From Bacteroidota bacterium (GTDB lineage: Bacteria > Bacteroidota > Bacteroidia > Chitinophagales > Chitinophagaceae), in assembly GCA_013288945.1 (NCBI GenBank), contig JABDAZ010000010.1, forward strand, positions 1 through 64,000: a stretch of 64,000 nucleotides of DNA, read 5' to 3'. Positions within the stretch are counted from its first letter, which is position 1. Each line of letters begins with the position of its first letter. Both the position numbers and the translations under genes were made by a program. The notes beneath the pieces are model-generated. The model was given only the letters and a program-made list of their open reading frames with translations. It did not search any database and was not told where the DNA came from. Shown here piece after piece: positions 50,936-61,491 of the stretch.

Positions 50936-51409
50936 TCAACTTAATATAAAACGCCATTTATCTGATTCAGCATATTCTTTTATTAAAATATTTCTTTGTT
51001 CCAATAATTTTTTCATATAACTGGTTAAGAAAATAGTATTGAAAATTTTACCAAAATTTCCATACGGGCTTTCGAAAGAAAACAGATCAATCAATAATGA
51101 ACCATTGTTCACTTTTTTAAAATGATGTTCGTGTTTCATACTTTTAAAATCGCCGGTAACCATTTCGTCTGTAAATAAAAATGGCTTATCCATTTGTGTG
51201 ATTGCTGATTTTAATATGCGTATTTTAAAAAGATGTTTTGCTTTCCAGGTAACGGTTTCATTCAACGCTATTAATCCGGAAGTTGTTCCTCCAATTGCTT
51301 CTTCGCCAGTGTGCGCCATTGATTTTTTATGGAGATCGATACTTCTGCACAGATCAAAAACGCGTTCAATTGGCGCAGCAATAAATGTAGTAAGGTGAAT
51401 GGTTGGCAT
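50936..51409 (-). CDS. SRPBCC (START-like) family protein
   Basis: TFIAAPIERVFDLCRSIDLHKKSM, DEMVTGDFKSMKHEHHFK, DLFSFESPYGNFGKIFNTIFLTSYMKKLLEQRN. Confidence 0.88.
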   Translation of the reverse strand: MPTIHLTTFIAAPIERVFDLCRSIDLHKKSMAHTGEEAIGGTTSGLIALNETVTWKAKHLFKIRILKSAITQMDKPFLFTDEMVTGDFKSMKHEHHFKKVNNGSLLIDLFSFESPYGNFGKIFNTIFLTSYMKKLLEQRNILIKEYAESDKWRFILS

Positions 51410-51474
51410 AAATTTTAAAGGATTGGATTGATGATTAATAAACCAATCAATGCAAAAATCTTTCCATCAATTTA

Positions 51475-52560
51475 TTAACTGAATGGAAGTTTTACCACTT
51501 TTGCCTGAAGCAGTTTATCGCGCACTTTAATATAAATTTTTGCATCAATACGCGCAAATACCGGGCGAACATAACCAAGCCCGATTGCCTTGCCCAAACT
51601 GGGTGATTGCGTGCCTGATGTTACGCGGCCAATCGTTGTTCCGGAAAAATCTTTTATCTCATAATCATGCCGCGGAATTCCTTTTTCAACCATTTCAAAC
51701 CCAACTAATTTTTGTTGAATGCCATCTGCTTTTTGTTGCTCAATAATATCGCGTGCAATAAAATCTTTGGTAAATTTTGTAATCCATCCAAGGCCGCCTT
51801 CGAGTGGAGATGTTTTATCATCAATATCATTTCCGTATAAACAATAACCCATTTCCAAACGCAAGGTATCGCGCGCACCAAGGCCAATCGGTTTCAATCC
51901 TTGCGGAACGCCGACTTCGAAAATCTTGTCCCAGATTTTTTCTGCATCATCATTTTTATCTTCAAAATAAATTTCTATTCCGCCGCTTCCTGTATAACCG
52001 GTTGCACTTATTAATACATTTTCTACGCCTGCAAAAGTGCCTTTTACAAAAGTGTAATATTTTAAATTCAGTATATCAACATCCGTTAATGGCTGCAAAA
52101 TTTTTGTTGCATTCGGGCCTTGTATGGCAAGCAAACATGTTTTATCGGAGATGTTGTGCATCTCTACTTTTTTATTATTGTGTTTGGAAATCCATTGCCA
52201 GTCTTTATGAATATTTGATGCATTAACAACAAGCATGTACGATTTATTTTCTTCCAAACAATACACAATTAAATCATCCACAATGCCGCCATCATCATTT
52301 GGAAAGCAGCTGTACTGCGCTTTTCCGGCAGTAAGTTTTGATGCGTCGTTTGTTGTAACGCGCTGAATTAATTCCAATGCATGTTCACCTTTCAAAATAA
52401 ATTCCCCCATATGGCTCACATCAAAAATGCCAGCGTTATTGCGAACGGCCGCATGCTCATCATTAATACCGGTATAACTTATCGGCATATTATACCCGGC
52501 AAATTCTGCCATCTTCGCACCAAGCGCAATGTGTTTTTTTGTAAACGGCGTATTCTTCAT
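51475..52560 (-). CDS. gcvT: Glycine cleavage system T protein (aminomethyltransferase)
   Basis: [71 protein letters not shown]. Confidence 0.95.
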   Translation of the reverse strand: MKNTPFTKKHIALGAKMAEFAGYNMPISYTGINDEHAAVRNNAGIFDVSHMGEFILKGEHALELIQRVTTNDASKLTAGKAQYSCFPNDDGGIVDDLIVYCLEENKSYMLVVNASNIHKDWQWISKHNNKKVEMHNISDKTCLLAIQGPNATKILQPLTDVDILNLKYYTFVKGTFAGVENVLISATGYTGSGGIEIYFEDKNDDAEKIWDKIFEVGVPQGLKPIGLGARDTLRLEMGYCLYGNDIDDKTSPLEGGLGWITKFTKDFIARDIIEQQKADGIQQKLVGFEMVEKGIPRHDYEIKDFSGTTIGRVTSGTQSPSLGKAIGLGYVRPVFARIDAKIYIKVRDKLLQAKVVKLPFS

Positions 52561-52581
52561 TTTTGATTTATGATTTGAGAT

Positions 52582-52662
52582 TCTGATTTCTGATTTCTGA
52601 TTTCTGATTTCTGATTTTTACTTTTTACTTTTTACTTTTTACTTTTTACTTTTTACTTTTTC
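52582..52662. repeat. Two adjacent heptanucleotide tandem repeats
   Basis: Repeated (TTCTGAT)n then (TTTTTAC)n, about 5 and 6 copies, immediately upstream of gcvT. Confidence 0.9.
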
Positions 52663-52711
52663 TTAAAATCATCGCAAAAATAAAGCAAGCCCCGCATGCT
52701 GCCAATAATAA

Positions 52712-52740
52712 AAGAGCCCTGCTTTTCAGCACGGGCCCTT
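52712..52740 (-). terminator. Terminator hairpin downstream of the PspC gene
   Basis: Minus strand AAGGGCCCGTGC-TGAAAA-GCAGGGCTCTT followed by a T-rich stretch. Confidence 0.7.
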
Positions 52741-52802
52741 GTTCCAACTTCAACCAACTATAGAAATAGTGTTGACAGATTTTGAAATTATTTTCTGATT
52801 AA

Positions 52803-55037
52803 CTACTGAAATAATGTTGCTAACAAATAAACTGGCGATGAAACCTGTTCGTTATTATCAACCTTGGCAACTGGTTTATCAATTGTAGTTGTTGCTTCTT
52901 TTGTTTTTTCTTTGGTTGATTTTTTTTGTTTGATGCTGTCTTTTTTATTTTTTTCTTTTGATGAATCTGTATTGCTTTTATACCTGTAACCACCATTATT
53001 TTTTGGAGCAGGCGTTGTTATTTTATTATTATCATCATCTTCGTTATTATTGTCTTCATCGTCTTTATAATTTTTATTTGTTCTTTCCAATCCATCTTTA
53101 GTCATTACATATTCTGTATTGCTGTGCCATCTGTAAGCATCGCCCCAATCATCTGATTCATCATAATCACGAATATTAAAACCATTGCGGTGATTAAAAT
53201 TTATAGTGAACCAATTGTAATTAGTAATGCTTCCTGCGATTTCAATTTTTTTGCCAATAGGCACTTCAATAACCAATAGCAATTGCTGGTTTCTAAATTT
53301 TTCATGCTGGCTGATGCCGAAACCATTTGGCAATAATAAAATACTGTCCTGCTGTTCTACATCAAAGTTTATTTTTTTAGCAAGAAACTGAGCTTCTGCC
53401 TGCGTGCGGCCACGACTGAATTTGAGGCGATGCACATGGAAAGAAGAATCTTTGCTTTTTACAAGATTAACACGCACGGTATTTAATAATAAAGTATCAT
53501 AATTATCTCCGTACAAAGGCCAATCGTTATCCCAATTTATACCATACCATTCGCGTGAATAATAATGATGGCTTTTTCTTCCGTTCATTACATCTATTAA
53601 TAATTTTCCTTTTACAGGTTGCGCAATCGTTACATCTTCTTCAACAAAATCCCTTGTTCTGAAACTTCGTGCAAACATGCTGAACAATACAATGGTGCAC
53701 ACTAAACCAATTACCCACAAACTTGCAAATACGTAACCGAGATAATGATTGTTTGAACGCGCGCCAACAATTCTTCTTATTAACCAGGTCATTAATGCAA
53801 CCAACGGAACACCCAAAAAAAGTATAAGGCTGCACCACGCAAGTAAGTCTTCTGTGCTGCCGGCTAGTAAAAAATTCTTTAACGGAAATACTGCAAGGCC
53901 GCCAAACAAAAGGCCGATTAACGCGCCGAATAATGCAATGGCAACAATGCCTGCGATGAATAAAAAGAATGCTTTAAATAATACGCCAATTACATGGCCG
54001 AAACCTGAATTATAATTTCTTCTTCCACTCATTTCTGCAGAGAAAGCTTTGCGCTTTTCATCTGCTGTAGTTTTAAATTCTGTACTAAAACGTTGTGCCC
54101 CTTCTTTCAAATCTGTTCCCACTTTATCCATCCTTCCTTTGAAACCTTCGAGATCTTCTTTAATAGTATTGGCAATAGAATTTAAATCCACTTTTTCTCC
54201 GCGCATTTCTAATTTTTCAGAAGCTGTAGTTGCAATGGGAACTGCAATCCAAAGAATAATATAAGTAAGAAATAATGTGCCGCCCAATCCACCAGAAATA
54301 AACCGCGGGCTAAAACCATCCCAATCCCAAAAACCAAAATGAAAAATGCGTGAGCCAAAACCAAGCACAAATGGTAACGCAAATATTAATCTTGGTATCC
54401 AGATTTGAATATTAAAATAGGCTGCCAATCCGCCGGCGACACCGCCAATTATTTTGTCGTCAGCACTGCGAAAAAGCCTTTTTGTAACATTGGATTGCAG
54501 CGATTGCGAGGGCACAATTATCCATAATAAAATATACACCCAAAGCAATGCTCCAAAAAGCAACACGAAAATGATGCGCATAATAACAGGGTCAATTCCC
54601 AAATAATTTGCAAGGCCACTGCACACGCCGCCCAATATTTTATCATCTGCATTTCTATACAATTTTCCTCTGCCGGAAGATGCATATGAATACGTATTTT
54701 GATATTGCTGCTGATTGCTTGTTGACGATTGTTGCTTCGCAGAAGAAGACGTGTTCATGGTATTATCAGCATCAGCAGCTTCAAAATCTTCCGGCCTTCC
54801 CATGCTGTTAATAATAGAAGTTACATCTGCATCTGTAATACAATTCGCGCCTTTTTTCAGGTGCTCAGAAAACAGTTCTGCAATGCGGCTTTCGATGTCA
54901 TTAATAATTTCATCGCGGCCTTCTTCATTGGCGAAATACTTTCGCAGGCTGTCGCTGTATTGTTTTAAAATTTCATAAGCAGATTCCTCAATCGGAATAA
55001 CCCTGCTGTGAAAATTTATGTTGATGACTTTTTTCAT
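52803..55037 (-). CDS. PspC-domain protein (two PspC domains)
   Basis: KLYRNADDKILGGVCSGLANYLGIDPVIMRIIFVLLF and KRLFRSADDKIIGGVAGGLAAYFNIQIWIPRLIFAL. Confidence 0.92.
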   Translation of the reverse strand: MKKVININFHSRVIPIEESAYEILKQYSDSLRKYFANEEGRDEIINDIESRIAELFSEHLKKGANCITDADVTSIINSMGRPEDFEAADADNTMNTSSSAKQQSSTSNQQQYQNTYSYASSGRGKLYRNADDKILGGVCSGLANYLGIDPVIMRIIFVLLFGALLWVYILLWIIVPSQSLQSNVTKRLFRSADDKIIGGVAGGLAAYFNIQIWIPRLIFALPFVLGFGSRIFHFGFWDWDGFSPRFISGGLGGTLFLTYIILWIAVPIATTASEKLEMRGEKVDLNSIANTIKEDLEGFKGRMDKVGTDLKEGAQRFSTEFKTTADEKRKAFSAEMSGRRNYNSGFGHVIGVLFKAFFLFIAGIVAIALFGALIGLLFGGLAVFPLKNFLLAGSTEDLLAWCSLILFLGVPLVALMTWLIRRIVGARSNNHYLGYVFASLWVIGLVCTIVLFSMFARSFRTRDFVEEDVTIAQPVKGKLLIDVMNGRKSHHYYSREWYGINWDNDWPLYGDNYDTLLLNTVRVNLVKSKDSSFHVHRLKFSRGRTQAEAQFLAKKINFDVEQQDSILLLPNGFGISQHEKFRNQQLLLVIEVPIGKKIEIAGSITNYNWFTINFNHRNGFNIRDYDESDDWGDAYRWHSNTEYVMTKDGLERTNKNYKDDEDNNNEDDDNNKITTPAPKNNGGYRYKSNTDSSKEKNKKDSIKQKKSTKEKTKEATTTIDKPVAKVDNNEQVSSPVYLLATLFQ

Positions 55038-55061
55038 CTTATTTGTTTTTGATGGTTGAAG

Positions 55062-55430
55062 TTAGAAAGTTGGGTTTTGGTTGGTGCTGTCGGGCATGCT
55101 TTCAGTTTTATTTGCCAGCTTGTGCACGGCGTTCGCCAACTCGTTCCAGGTTGCTTCCAATTCTTTAAAAAATGCAAGCCCTTTGTCCGTTAGCGAAAAA
55201 TATTTTCGTGGCGGGCCGCTATTGCTTTCTACCCAGCGGTAAGTGAGCATGTCTGCATTTTTTAACCTGGTGAGCAACGGGTACAAAGTACCTTCCAGGA
55301 TATTCAGGTTGCTGGCTTTCATCTCCTCAACAATATCCGACGGATAAGCTTCGCCGCGGCGGATAATGGAGAGAATGCAAAATTCCAGTATTCCTTTGCG
55401 CATCTGGCTTTGTGTATTCTCAATATTCAT
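55062..55430 (-). CDS. PadR family transcriptional regulator
   Basis: MRKGILEFCILSIIRRGEAYPSDIVEEMKASNLNILEGTLYPLLTRLKNADMLTYRWVESNSGPPRKYFSLTDKG. Confidence 0.95.
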   Translation of the reverse strand: MNIENTQSQMRKGILEFCILSIIRRGEAYPSDIVEEMKASNLNILEGTLYPLLTRLKNADMLTYRWVESNSGPPRKYFSLTDKGLAFFKELEATWNELANAVHKLANKTESMPDSTNQNPTF

Positions 55431-55693
55431 AATCTGGTTTTTGTTTTTTCAAGAAAAGAATTTAATTGATTATTAATCGCAATTCCCGCTTGACAATACA
55501 AATATAAGAATATCTTTAGTACTATGCAACACAAAGTACCATTTTAAAGAAAGTAATTATTATAAACTGCTAATGAGTTTAAGGTGAAATGCAGATGTAG
55601 ACAGCATTTCGAACGAATATTAGGTTAGAAAACTAAGTTTTTGGATTTTATAAACGGTAATATGTATGGATGAAAATACCTTTTTAAACAAAA

Positions 55694-55715
55694 AAAGATG
55701 GCAAAAGCCATCTTT
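55694..55715 (-). terminator. Terminator for the dioxygenase gene
   Basis: AAAGATGGC-AAAA-GCCATCTTT, perfect 9-bp stem; minus-strand 3' side is T-rich. Confidence 0.8.
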
Positions 55716-55789
55716 ATGATTTCAATTTATAATCATTTTTGAAATCAAATACCACCAATCTCATATCCCGAAACCCGCATCCAATTCCA

Positions 55790-56734
55790 TCATTTCTTCA
55801 ACCCAATTTCCCTCAATCGTTCATCCAGATATTCTCCTGCAGTTGCATCAGCATATGCTTTTGGATGCGAATTATTAATGCAACTTTCCAAACATGCCAA
55901 ATTCATTTCACTTTTCGGATGAAGAAAAAATGGAATAGAAAAACGCGAAGTATGCCACATTTCCCGTGGCGGATTAATAACGCGATGGGTTGTAGATTTT
56001 AATTTATTATTGGTTAAACGTTGCAGCATATCGCCAACATTCACCACAATTTGTTCTGGCAAAGAAATGGCATCAACCCATTCATTTTGCTTGGTAAGAA
56101 TTTGCAAACCGCCGGCAGATGCGCCAACTAATAATGTAATCAGGTTAATGTCTTCATGTTGTTCTGCGCGAATGGCAGATTTTGGCTCCGCCAAAATCGG
56201 CGGATAATGAATGGCGCGCAAAATAGAATTGCCATTGTGAACATGATTATCAAAATAATTTTCAGGTAAATTTAAATACAAAGCAATGGCTTGCAACAAC
56301 GCAGTTCCTGATTTTTCAAAAGCTTTATATGCATTCAAAAGTGTTGGTGTAAATAATGGAACTTCAGCAACAACAACATTATCGGGGTATTCAGATTTTA
56401 CCGAATCGCCATCTGTAACCGTTTGCCCGAATTGAAAAAATTCTTTTAAATCCGGCGCGTCACTTCCTTTTGCGTGTTCTTTACCAAACGATGTATAACC
56501 GCGCTGGCCGGCCAATCCCGCAATTTCATATTTCTTTTTTTCACTCGCCGGCAATGCAAAAAATTGTTGCACATATTTATATAAGTCTGAAATCAGCGCT
56601 TCATTAATACCATGATTTGTTACAGCAACAAATCCAACTTCTTCAAAAGCATTACCAAGATTTTGTACAAACGAAGATTTTATATCCGCATCGCCGGATA
56701 AAAATTTTGATAAATCAACAACAGGAATGGACAT
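55790..56734 (-). CDS. Isopenicillin N synthase-like 2-oxoglutarate/Fe(II) dioxygenase
   Basis: IPVVDLSKFLSG, VAVTNHGINEALI, EQHEDINLITLLVGASAGGLQI, STTHRVINPPREMWHTSRFSIPFFLHP. Confidence 0.93.
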   Translation of the reverse strand: MSIPVVDLSKFLSGDADIKSSFVQNLGNAFEEVGFVAVTNHGINEALISDLYKYVQQFFALPASEKKKYEIAGLAGQRGYTSFGKEHAKGSDAPDLKEFFQFGQTVTDGDSVKSEYPDNVVVAEVPLFTPTLLNAYKAFEKSGTALLQAIALYLNLPENYFDNHVHNGNSILRAIHYPPILAEPKSAIRAEQHEDINLITLLVGASAGGLQILTKQNEWVDAISLPEQIVVNVGDMLQRLTNNKLKSTTHRVINPPREMWHTSRFSIPFFLHPKSEMNLACLESCINNSHPKAYADATAGEYLDERLREIGLKK

Positions 56735-56797
56735 TCTGCAATCGTTTTTTATTAAGAATAAATTTTGTGAGTAGATTTACCAATAAAATTATAGATT

Positions 56798-57832
56798 TTG
56801 AATCAAAGAAACATTTTCATCATTTCATTAATAATAACTGGATTGTTTTCTTCCTGCATTGCTGCCTATAAAAAACATATTTCAGAATATCAGTTTGATA
56901 ATAAAATTACAGTTCCCGATTATAGTAATTTAAATTACTGGGCTGCAAATCCAGATAAAAAAAGCCAGTCAGATATTATTCCCGAACCTTTGAAAGCCAC
57001 AACCATCAAGGATTCTAACGTTGATGTATTTTTTTTATATCCAACAACATTTGGTTCTTTAAAAGATAACAATGCAGGATGGAATGCTTCTATTAATGAT
57101 TCCGTAATTAATGCAAAAACGGATTATACAACAATTTTATACCAGGCAAGTGTTTTTAATGAGCATCGAATTTTTTCGCCGAGATACAGACAGGCAAATT
57201 TGTTTGCTTATTATTCAACAGATACAATTAATGCAAAAAAAGCTTTTGATACTGCATACGCAGATATCAAAAATGCATTTCAATATTATCTTGATCATTA
57301 TAATCATGGCCGGCCAATTATTATTGCATCGCACAGCCAGGGAACCACGCATGCCGAAAGATTATTAAAAGATTTTTTTGATGGCAAGCCGTTGCAAAAA
57401 AAATTAGTGGCTGCATATATTATTGGTATGGCCATTCCAAAAAATTATTATAGCAATTTAAAACCGTGTACAGATTCTGCGCAAACAGGCTGTGTTATTG
57501 GCTGGCGCACATATAAAAAAGATTACGAACCTGCGTTTGTAAAAAAAGAAAATGGAAATTCTTTAGTTGTTAATCCATTAACGTGGACAACCACCAATGA
57601 ATATGCGCCCAAAAATTTAAACAAAGGCGGCGTACTTATTAAGTTTGATAAAGTAGTTCCCGGCGTTGCGGATGCGCAAATTTATGATGATATTTTGTGG
57701 ACGCATAAACCCCATTTTCCCGGCAGTTTTTTATTCACAAGAAAAAATTATCATATTGGCGATATCAATTTATATTATGTAAACATCAGGGAAAATGTGC
57801 GTGTGCGCGTTGCCGCTTTTTATAATAAATAA
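56798..57832 (+). CDS. DUF3089 family (alpha/beta-hydrolase-like) lipoprotein
   Basis: DVFFLYPTTF, VFNEHRIFSPRYRQANLFAYY, PIIIASHSQGTTHAERLLKDF. Confidence 0.88.
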   Translation: MNQRNIFIISLIITGLFSSCIAAYKKHISEYQFDNKITVPDYSNLNYWAANPDKKSQSDIIPEPLKATTIKDSNVDVFFLYPTTFGSLKDNNAGWNASINDSVINAKTDYTTILYQASVFNEHRIFSPRYRQANLFAYYSTDTINAKKAFDTAYADIKNAFQYYLDHYNHGRPIIIASHSQGTTHAERLLKDFFDGKPLQKKLVAAYIIGMAIPKNYYSNLKPCTDSAQTGCVIGWRTYKKDYEPAFVKKENGNSLVVNPLTWTTTNEYAPKNLNKGGVLIKFDKVVPGVADAQIYDDILWTHKPHFPGSFLFTRKNYHIGDINLYYVNIRENVRVRVAAFYNK

Positions 57833-57861
57833 ATAAAAAATTTCTATTGATTTATTAATGA

Positions 57862-58548
57862 ATGAAACCTTCATCAATCTATATTATTGTTCCGGTTTAT
57901 AATGAAGCAACTGTTGTTGAACAAACGATAATTGATTTATTAAAATATCCTTATTCAATAATATTGGTTGATGACGGCTCTACAGATAATGTACAGGAAA
58001 TTGTAAAAAAATATCCAATTATTTTTATTAAACATTCGCTGAACCTCGGGCAGGGCGCGGCTTTGCAAACAGGAATGGAAATGGCAAAAAGATTGAATGC
58101 AGAAATTGTAATTCACTTTGATGCTGACGGGCAACATAATTCTGACAATATTAAAAACATTATAGAACCCATTTTCAACAATGAATGTGATGTTGTTTTT
58201 GGTTCGCGTTTTTTAAAAAAGGAAGATGATCAAAAAATTCCTTTTAATAAAAAAGTAGTTTTGAAAACAGCGCGTTATATCAACTGGATTTTTACCGGAA
58301 TTTTATTAAGCGACGCACACAATGGTTTGCGCGCGTTAAATAAAAATGCACTGGAAAAAATTGTTATTACAGAAAATAAAATGGCGCACGCTTCTGAAAT
58401 TTTGTTTGAAGTAAAGAAATATAAACTGCGGTATAAAGAAGTGCCGGTAACAATTAATTACACAAAATATTCAACACAAAAAGGGCAAAAAGGAATGAAC
58501 GCAATCAACATTTTTTTTGATCTCTTATTTAAAAAATCAGGTTTATGA
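57862..58548 (+). CDS. Glycosyltransferase family 2
   Basis: IYIIVPVYNEATVVEQTI, ILVDDGSTDN, LNLGQGAALQTGME, HFDADGQHN. Confidence 0.95.
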   Translation: MKPSSIYIIVPVYNEATVVEQTIIDLLKYPYSIILVDDGSTDNVQEIVKKYPIIFIKHSLNLGQGAALQTGMEMAKRLNAEIVIHFDADGQHNSDNIKNIIEPIFNNECDVVFGSRFLKKEDDQKIPFNKKVVLKTARYINWIFTGILLSDAHNGLRALNKNALEKIVITENKMAHASEILFEVKKYKLRYKEVPVTINYTKYSTQKGQKGMNAINIFFDLLFKKSGL

Positions 58549-58886
58549 AACTGATACAAATTTTTTTATTAATCGCGCTGATAATTATTTTAATTTCTTA
58601 TATCCGATGGTTTCGCAGCGCGGCTTTGGATAAAATTTTAATTGCAATTATTTTATTAACAGGGATGTGTTTTGTTGTTTTTCCTGATGTAACCACGCGC
58701 ATGGCAAACTGGCTGGGAGTTGGGCGTGGCGCGGATTTGCTGTTTTATATTGCTATAGTTGCGTTTAGTTATACTTTGTTATTGTTATATTCAAAAACAA
58801 AAGTTTTAGAAAAACAAATTGCATCACTTGTGCGTAAACAATCATTAATGGAAGCAGAAAGCGAAAATAAAAATGATAAATTATAA
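58545..58886 (+). CDS. DUF2304 family membrane protein
   Basis: FPDVTTRMANWLGVGRGADLLFYIAIVAFSYTLLLLYSKTKVLEKQIASLVRK. Confidence 0.9.
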   Translation: MKLIQIFLLIALIIILISYIRWFRSAALDKILIAIILLTGMCFVVFPDVTTRMANWLGVGRGADLLFYIAIVAFSYTLLLLYSKTKVLEKQIASLVRKQSLMEAESENKNDKL

Positions 58887-58897
58887 ATTGATATCCA

Positions 58898-59443
58898 TTA
58901 ATCGAGCAGCATCTTTTCCTTCAATACTTTTTTATCATCATCACTAATATCAACCAATGCATAAACAACATTAATAATAGTTTCATCTAATAATGCAACA
59001 ACATTTTGATAGCTTGCGTCTGCAGATGGTTTTATTAATAATGTCAATTCTTTTCTGCCACCTTTATAAGTTTTATCCATTGCCAATTGCTTCTGCCTTA
59101 TTATTTCTCCAATGCCATTTTTAAAAGAATAACTTGTAATTCCAAATAAACCATCGCGCAAAGCGTCTTGCAAATTTCCCTGGTAATAAAATATTTTATT
59201 GTCTTTGCCTGCAAGAATTGTTAGCGCAGCATTCCTACCAACTTCAGTACTGGTGCCGTTTGCGGGCAAATATAATTTTGCAATTTTTGGTTTGCTCCAC
59301 GTTGTGGTGACAATAAAAAATGTGATTAATAAAAAACCCAAATCAACCATTGGTGTTAAATCAACTTTAGTTGATAATTTTTTTTGATGGTGCAAAGATT
59401 TCCCGTGCCGGTTATTGCCGGCTGATGTATTAATTTCTGCCAT
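58898..59443 (-). CDS. ExbD/TolR family biopolymer transport protein
   Basis: KVDLTPMVDLGFLLITFFIVTTTWSKPKIAKLYLP. Confidence 0.92.
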   Translation of the reverse strand: MAEINTSAGNNRHGKSLHHQKKLSTKVDLTPMVDLGFLLITFFIVTTTWSKPKIAKLYLPANGTSTEVGRNAALTILAGKDNKIFYYQGNLQDALRDGLFGITSYSFKNGIGEIIRQKQLAMDKTYKGGRKELTLLIKPSADASYQNVVALLDETIINVVYALVDISDDDKKVLKEKMLLD

Positions 59444-59518
59444 AAAAATTTTTTATTTTTTGCTGAAGAAGAAGTTCATTAATAAGATTCTTAATGAACG
59501 ACTTTCCATAAATAAAAT

Positions 59519-59542
59519 AAAGCGCCATTATTATGGCGCTTT
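59519..59542 (-). terminator. Terminator downstream of asnS
   Basis: AAAGCGCCAT-TATT-ATGGCGCTTT with A/T-rich flanks. Confidence 0.8.
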
Positions 59543-59624
59543 GTATTTTAATAATTTTGGATGGTTAGTAATGAAACAAGTTTCTTATTAATAGATATTT
59601 ACCACTCACCTTTGACCATTTACC

Positions 59625-61061
59625 TTAAAATTCCGCATTCTTCGGCGTGCGTGGAAAAGGTATTACATCGCGTATGTTTGTCATACCCGTTACAAATTGA
59701 ACCATGCGCTCAAACCCAAGCCCAAAGCCAGCGTGCGGCACACTTCCAAAACGGCGCGTGTCTAAATACCAATCCATTTCTGCCAATGGAATATGCATTT
59801 CTTTCATGCGCGATTCCAGTTTTTCTAAACGTTCTTCTCTTTGCGAGCCACCAACTATTTCACCAATTCCTGGTGCAAGAATATCCATTGCGGCAACTGT
59901 TTTTCCATCGTCATTCATGCGCATATAAAATGCTTTTATTGCAGCAGGATAACCGGTAACAATCACGGGTTTTTTAAAATGTTTTTCAACCAAATATCTT
60001 TCATGTTCACTTTGCAAATCAATTCCCCACGAAATATCGTATTGAAATTTTTTCTTTTTATAATGATTGCTTTCCAGTAAAATATTAATTGCATCTGTAT
60101 AAGTAATTCTTTCAAATGCATTGTTTAAAACGAAGTCCAGTTTTTCAATTAAGCCCAATTCACTTCTTTTATCCTGCGGCAATTGTTTTTCTTCTTCCGC
60201 CAAACGCGTTGCCAAAAATTCCAAATCTTCGCGGTTATTATCCATCGCATATTTTATAAGATAGCGGATGAATTCTTCAGCAAGATTCATGTTGTCTTCA
60301 ATATCACAAAAAGCCATTTCAGGTTCAATCATCCAAAACTCTGCAAGATGCCTTGTAGTATTTGAATTTTCGGCACGAAACGTTGGGCCGAAAGTATAAA
60401 TTTCACCAAGCGCAGTTGCAGCGAGTTCGCCTTCAAGTTGTCCGCTTACTGTTAGGTTGGTTGCCTTGCCGAAAAAATCTTCTTTAAAATTAATTGAACC
60501 ATCTTCATTGCGCGGCGGGTTATCAAAAGGCAATGTGCTTACGCGAAACATTTCACCAGCGCCTTCTGCATCGGACGCAGTAATAATTGGCGTGTGCAAA
60601 TACACAAACCCTTTTTCATAAAAAAACTTATGAATGGCGAATGATAATGTATTCCGCACGCGAAAAACTGCACTGAATGTATAAGTGCGAAAACGCAAAT
60701 GCGCTTTCTCACGCAAAAATTCCAGGCTATGTTTTTTTGGCTGAAGCGGAAATTTTTCTGCATCGCTGTCGCCAAGAATTTCTATGGTCTTTGCTTTTAC
60801 TTCTACTTTTTGTCCTTTACCTAAAGATGCAATTAATTCTCCCGTTACTTTTAATGAAGCGCCGGTTGTAATCCGTTTTAATAATGCATCCTCAAAAGTT
60901 CCAAGTTCAGCAAGCACTTGTATATTATTATTAGTAGAGCCATCGTTGAGCGCAATAAACTGGTTATTGCGGAAGGTGCGCACCCAACCCATAACAATTA
61001 CTTCCTGGTTTGCCGGCTCCGTTGCCAGCAAATCTTTCACTTTCACTCTTTTGTTGAACAT
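59625..61061 (-). CDS. asnS: Asparaginyl-tRNA synthetase
   Basis: [103 protein letters not shown]. Confidence 0.97.
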   Translation of the reverse strand: MFNKRVKVKDLLATEPANQEVIVMGWVRTFRNNQFIALNDGSTNNNIQVLAELGTFEDALLKRITTGASLKVTGELIASLGKGQKVEVKAKTIEILGDSDAEKFPLQPKKHSLEFLREKAHLRFRTYTFSAVFRVRNTLSFAIHKFFYEKGFVYLHTPIITASDAEGAGEMFRVSTLPFDNPPRNEDGSINFKEDFFGKATNLTVSGQLEGELAATALGEIYTFGPTFRAENSNTTRHLAEFWMIEPEMAFCDIEDNMNLAEEFIRYLIKYAMDNNREDLEFLATRLAEEEKQLPQDKRSELGLIEKLDFVLNNAFERITYTDAINILLESNHYKKKKFQYDISWGIDLQSEHERYLVEKHFKKPVIVTGYPAAIKAFYMRMNDDGKTVAAMDILAPGIGEIVGGSQREERLEKLESRMKEMHIPLAEMDWYLDTRRFGSVPHAGFGLGFERMVQFVTGMTNIRDVIPFPRTPKNAEF

Positions 61062-61491
61062 AAAAAAAATTTAAGGATGGCAAAGATAAGAATCGTTGAG
61101 CGATTGCTGGTTGCAGTTGGCTGCATTAATAATGCATTATTAATAAAGAAAAATTTATTTAGTTTTAAAATAAAAATAGAGTGATTAATAAAATGAAATG
61201 AAGATTTCATTGAAAGAAACAAAAGATCAATTGAGAAAAGCAGGCAAAGTGAAGATCAAGCAATGCATTAATCCATCATTAACATACATAAAACAAGATT
61301 TTTTAAATATATTTTTACTTTTTCCGATTTTTATATTAAAATTGCACTGGAATTAATCTGGTTAGTTTTTTTCCAATTGCTCGCGGCTCATCAGTTTTAA
61401 GTCATTCCGTCAATCATATTTTCAAATTCATTTCAAAATTTTTTCACAAAAGCAGCCTGCTGTTTATAGTGTGTAACTCTCAAGTATTTTT

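Noticed and set aside
52582-52662. Possible CRISPR array
   Set aside because: 7-bp head-to-tail repeats without spacers; no cas genes in the window. The Cas4-like Cys cluster at 16.6 kb belongs to a transposase fusion, not a CRISPR locus.
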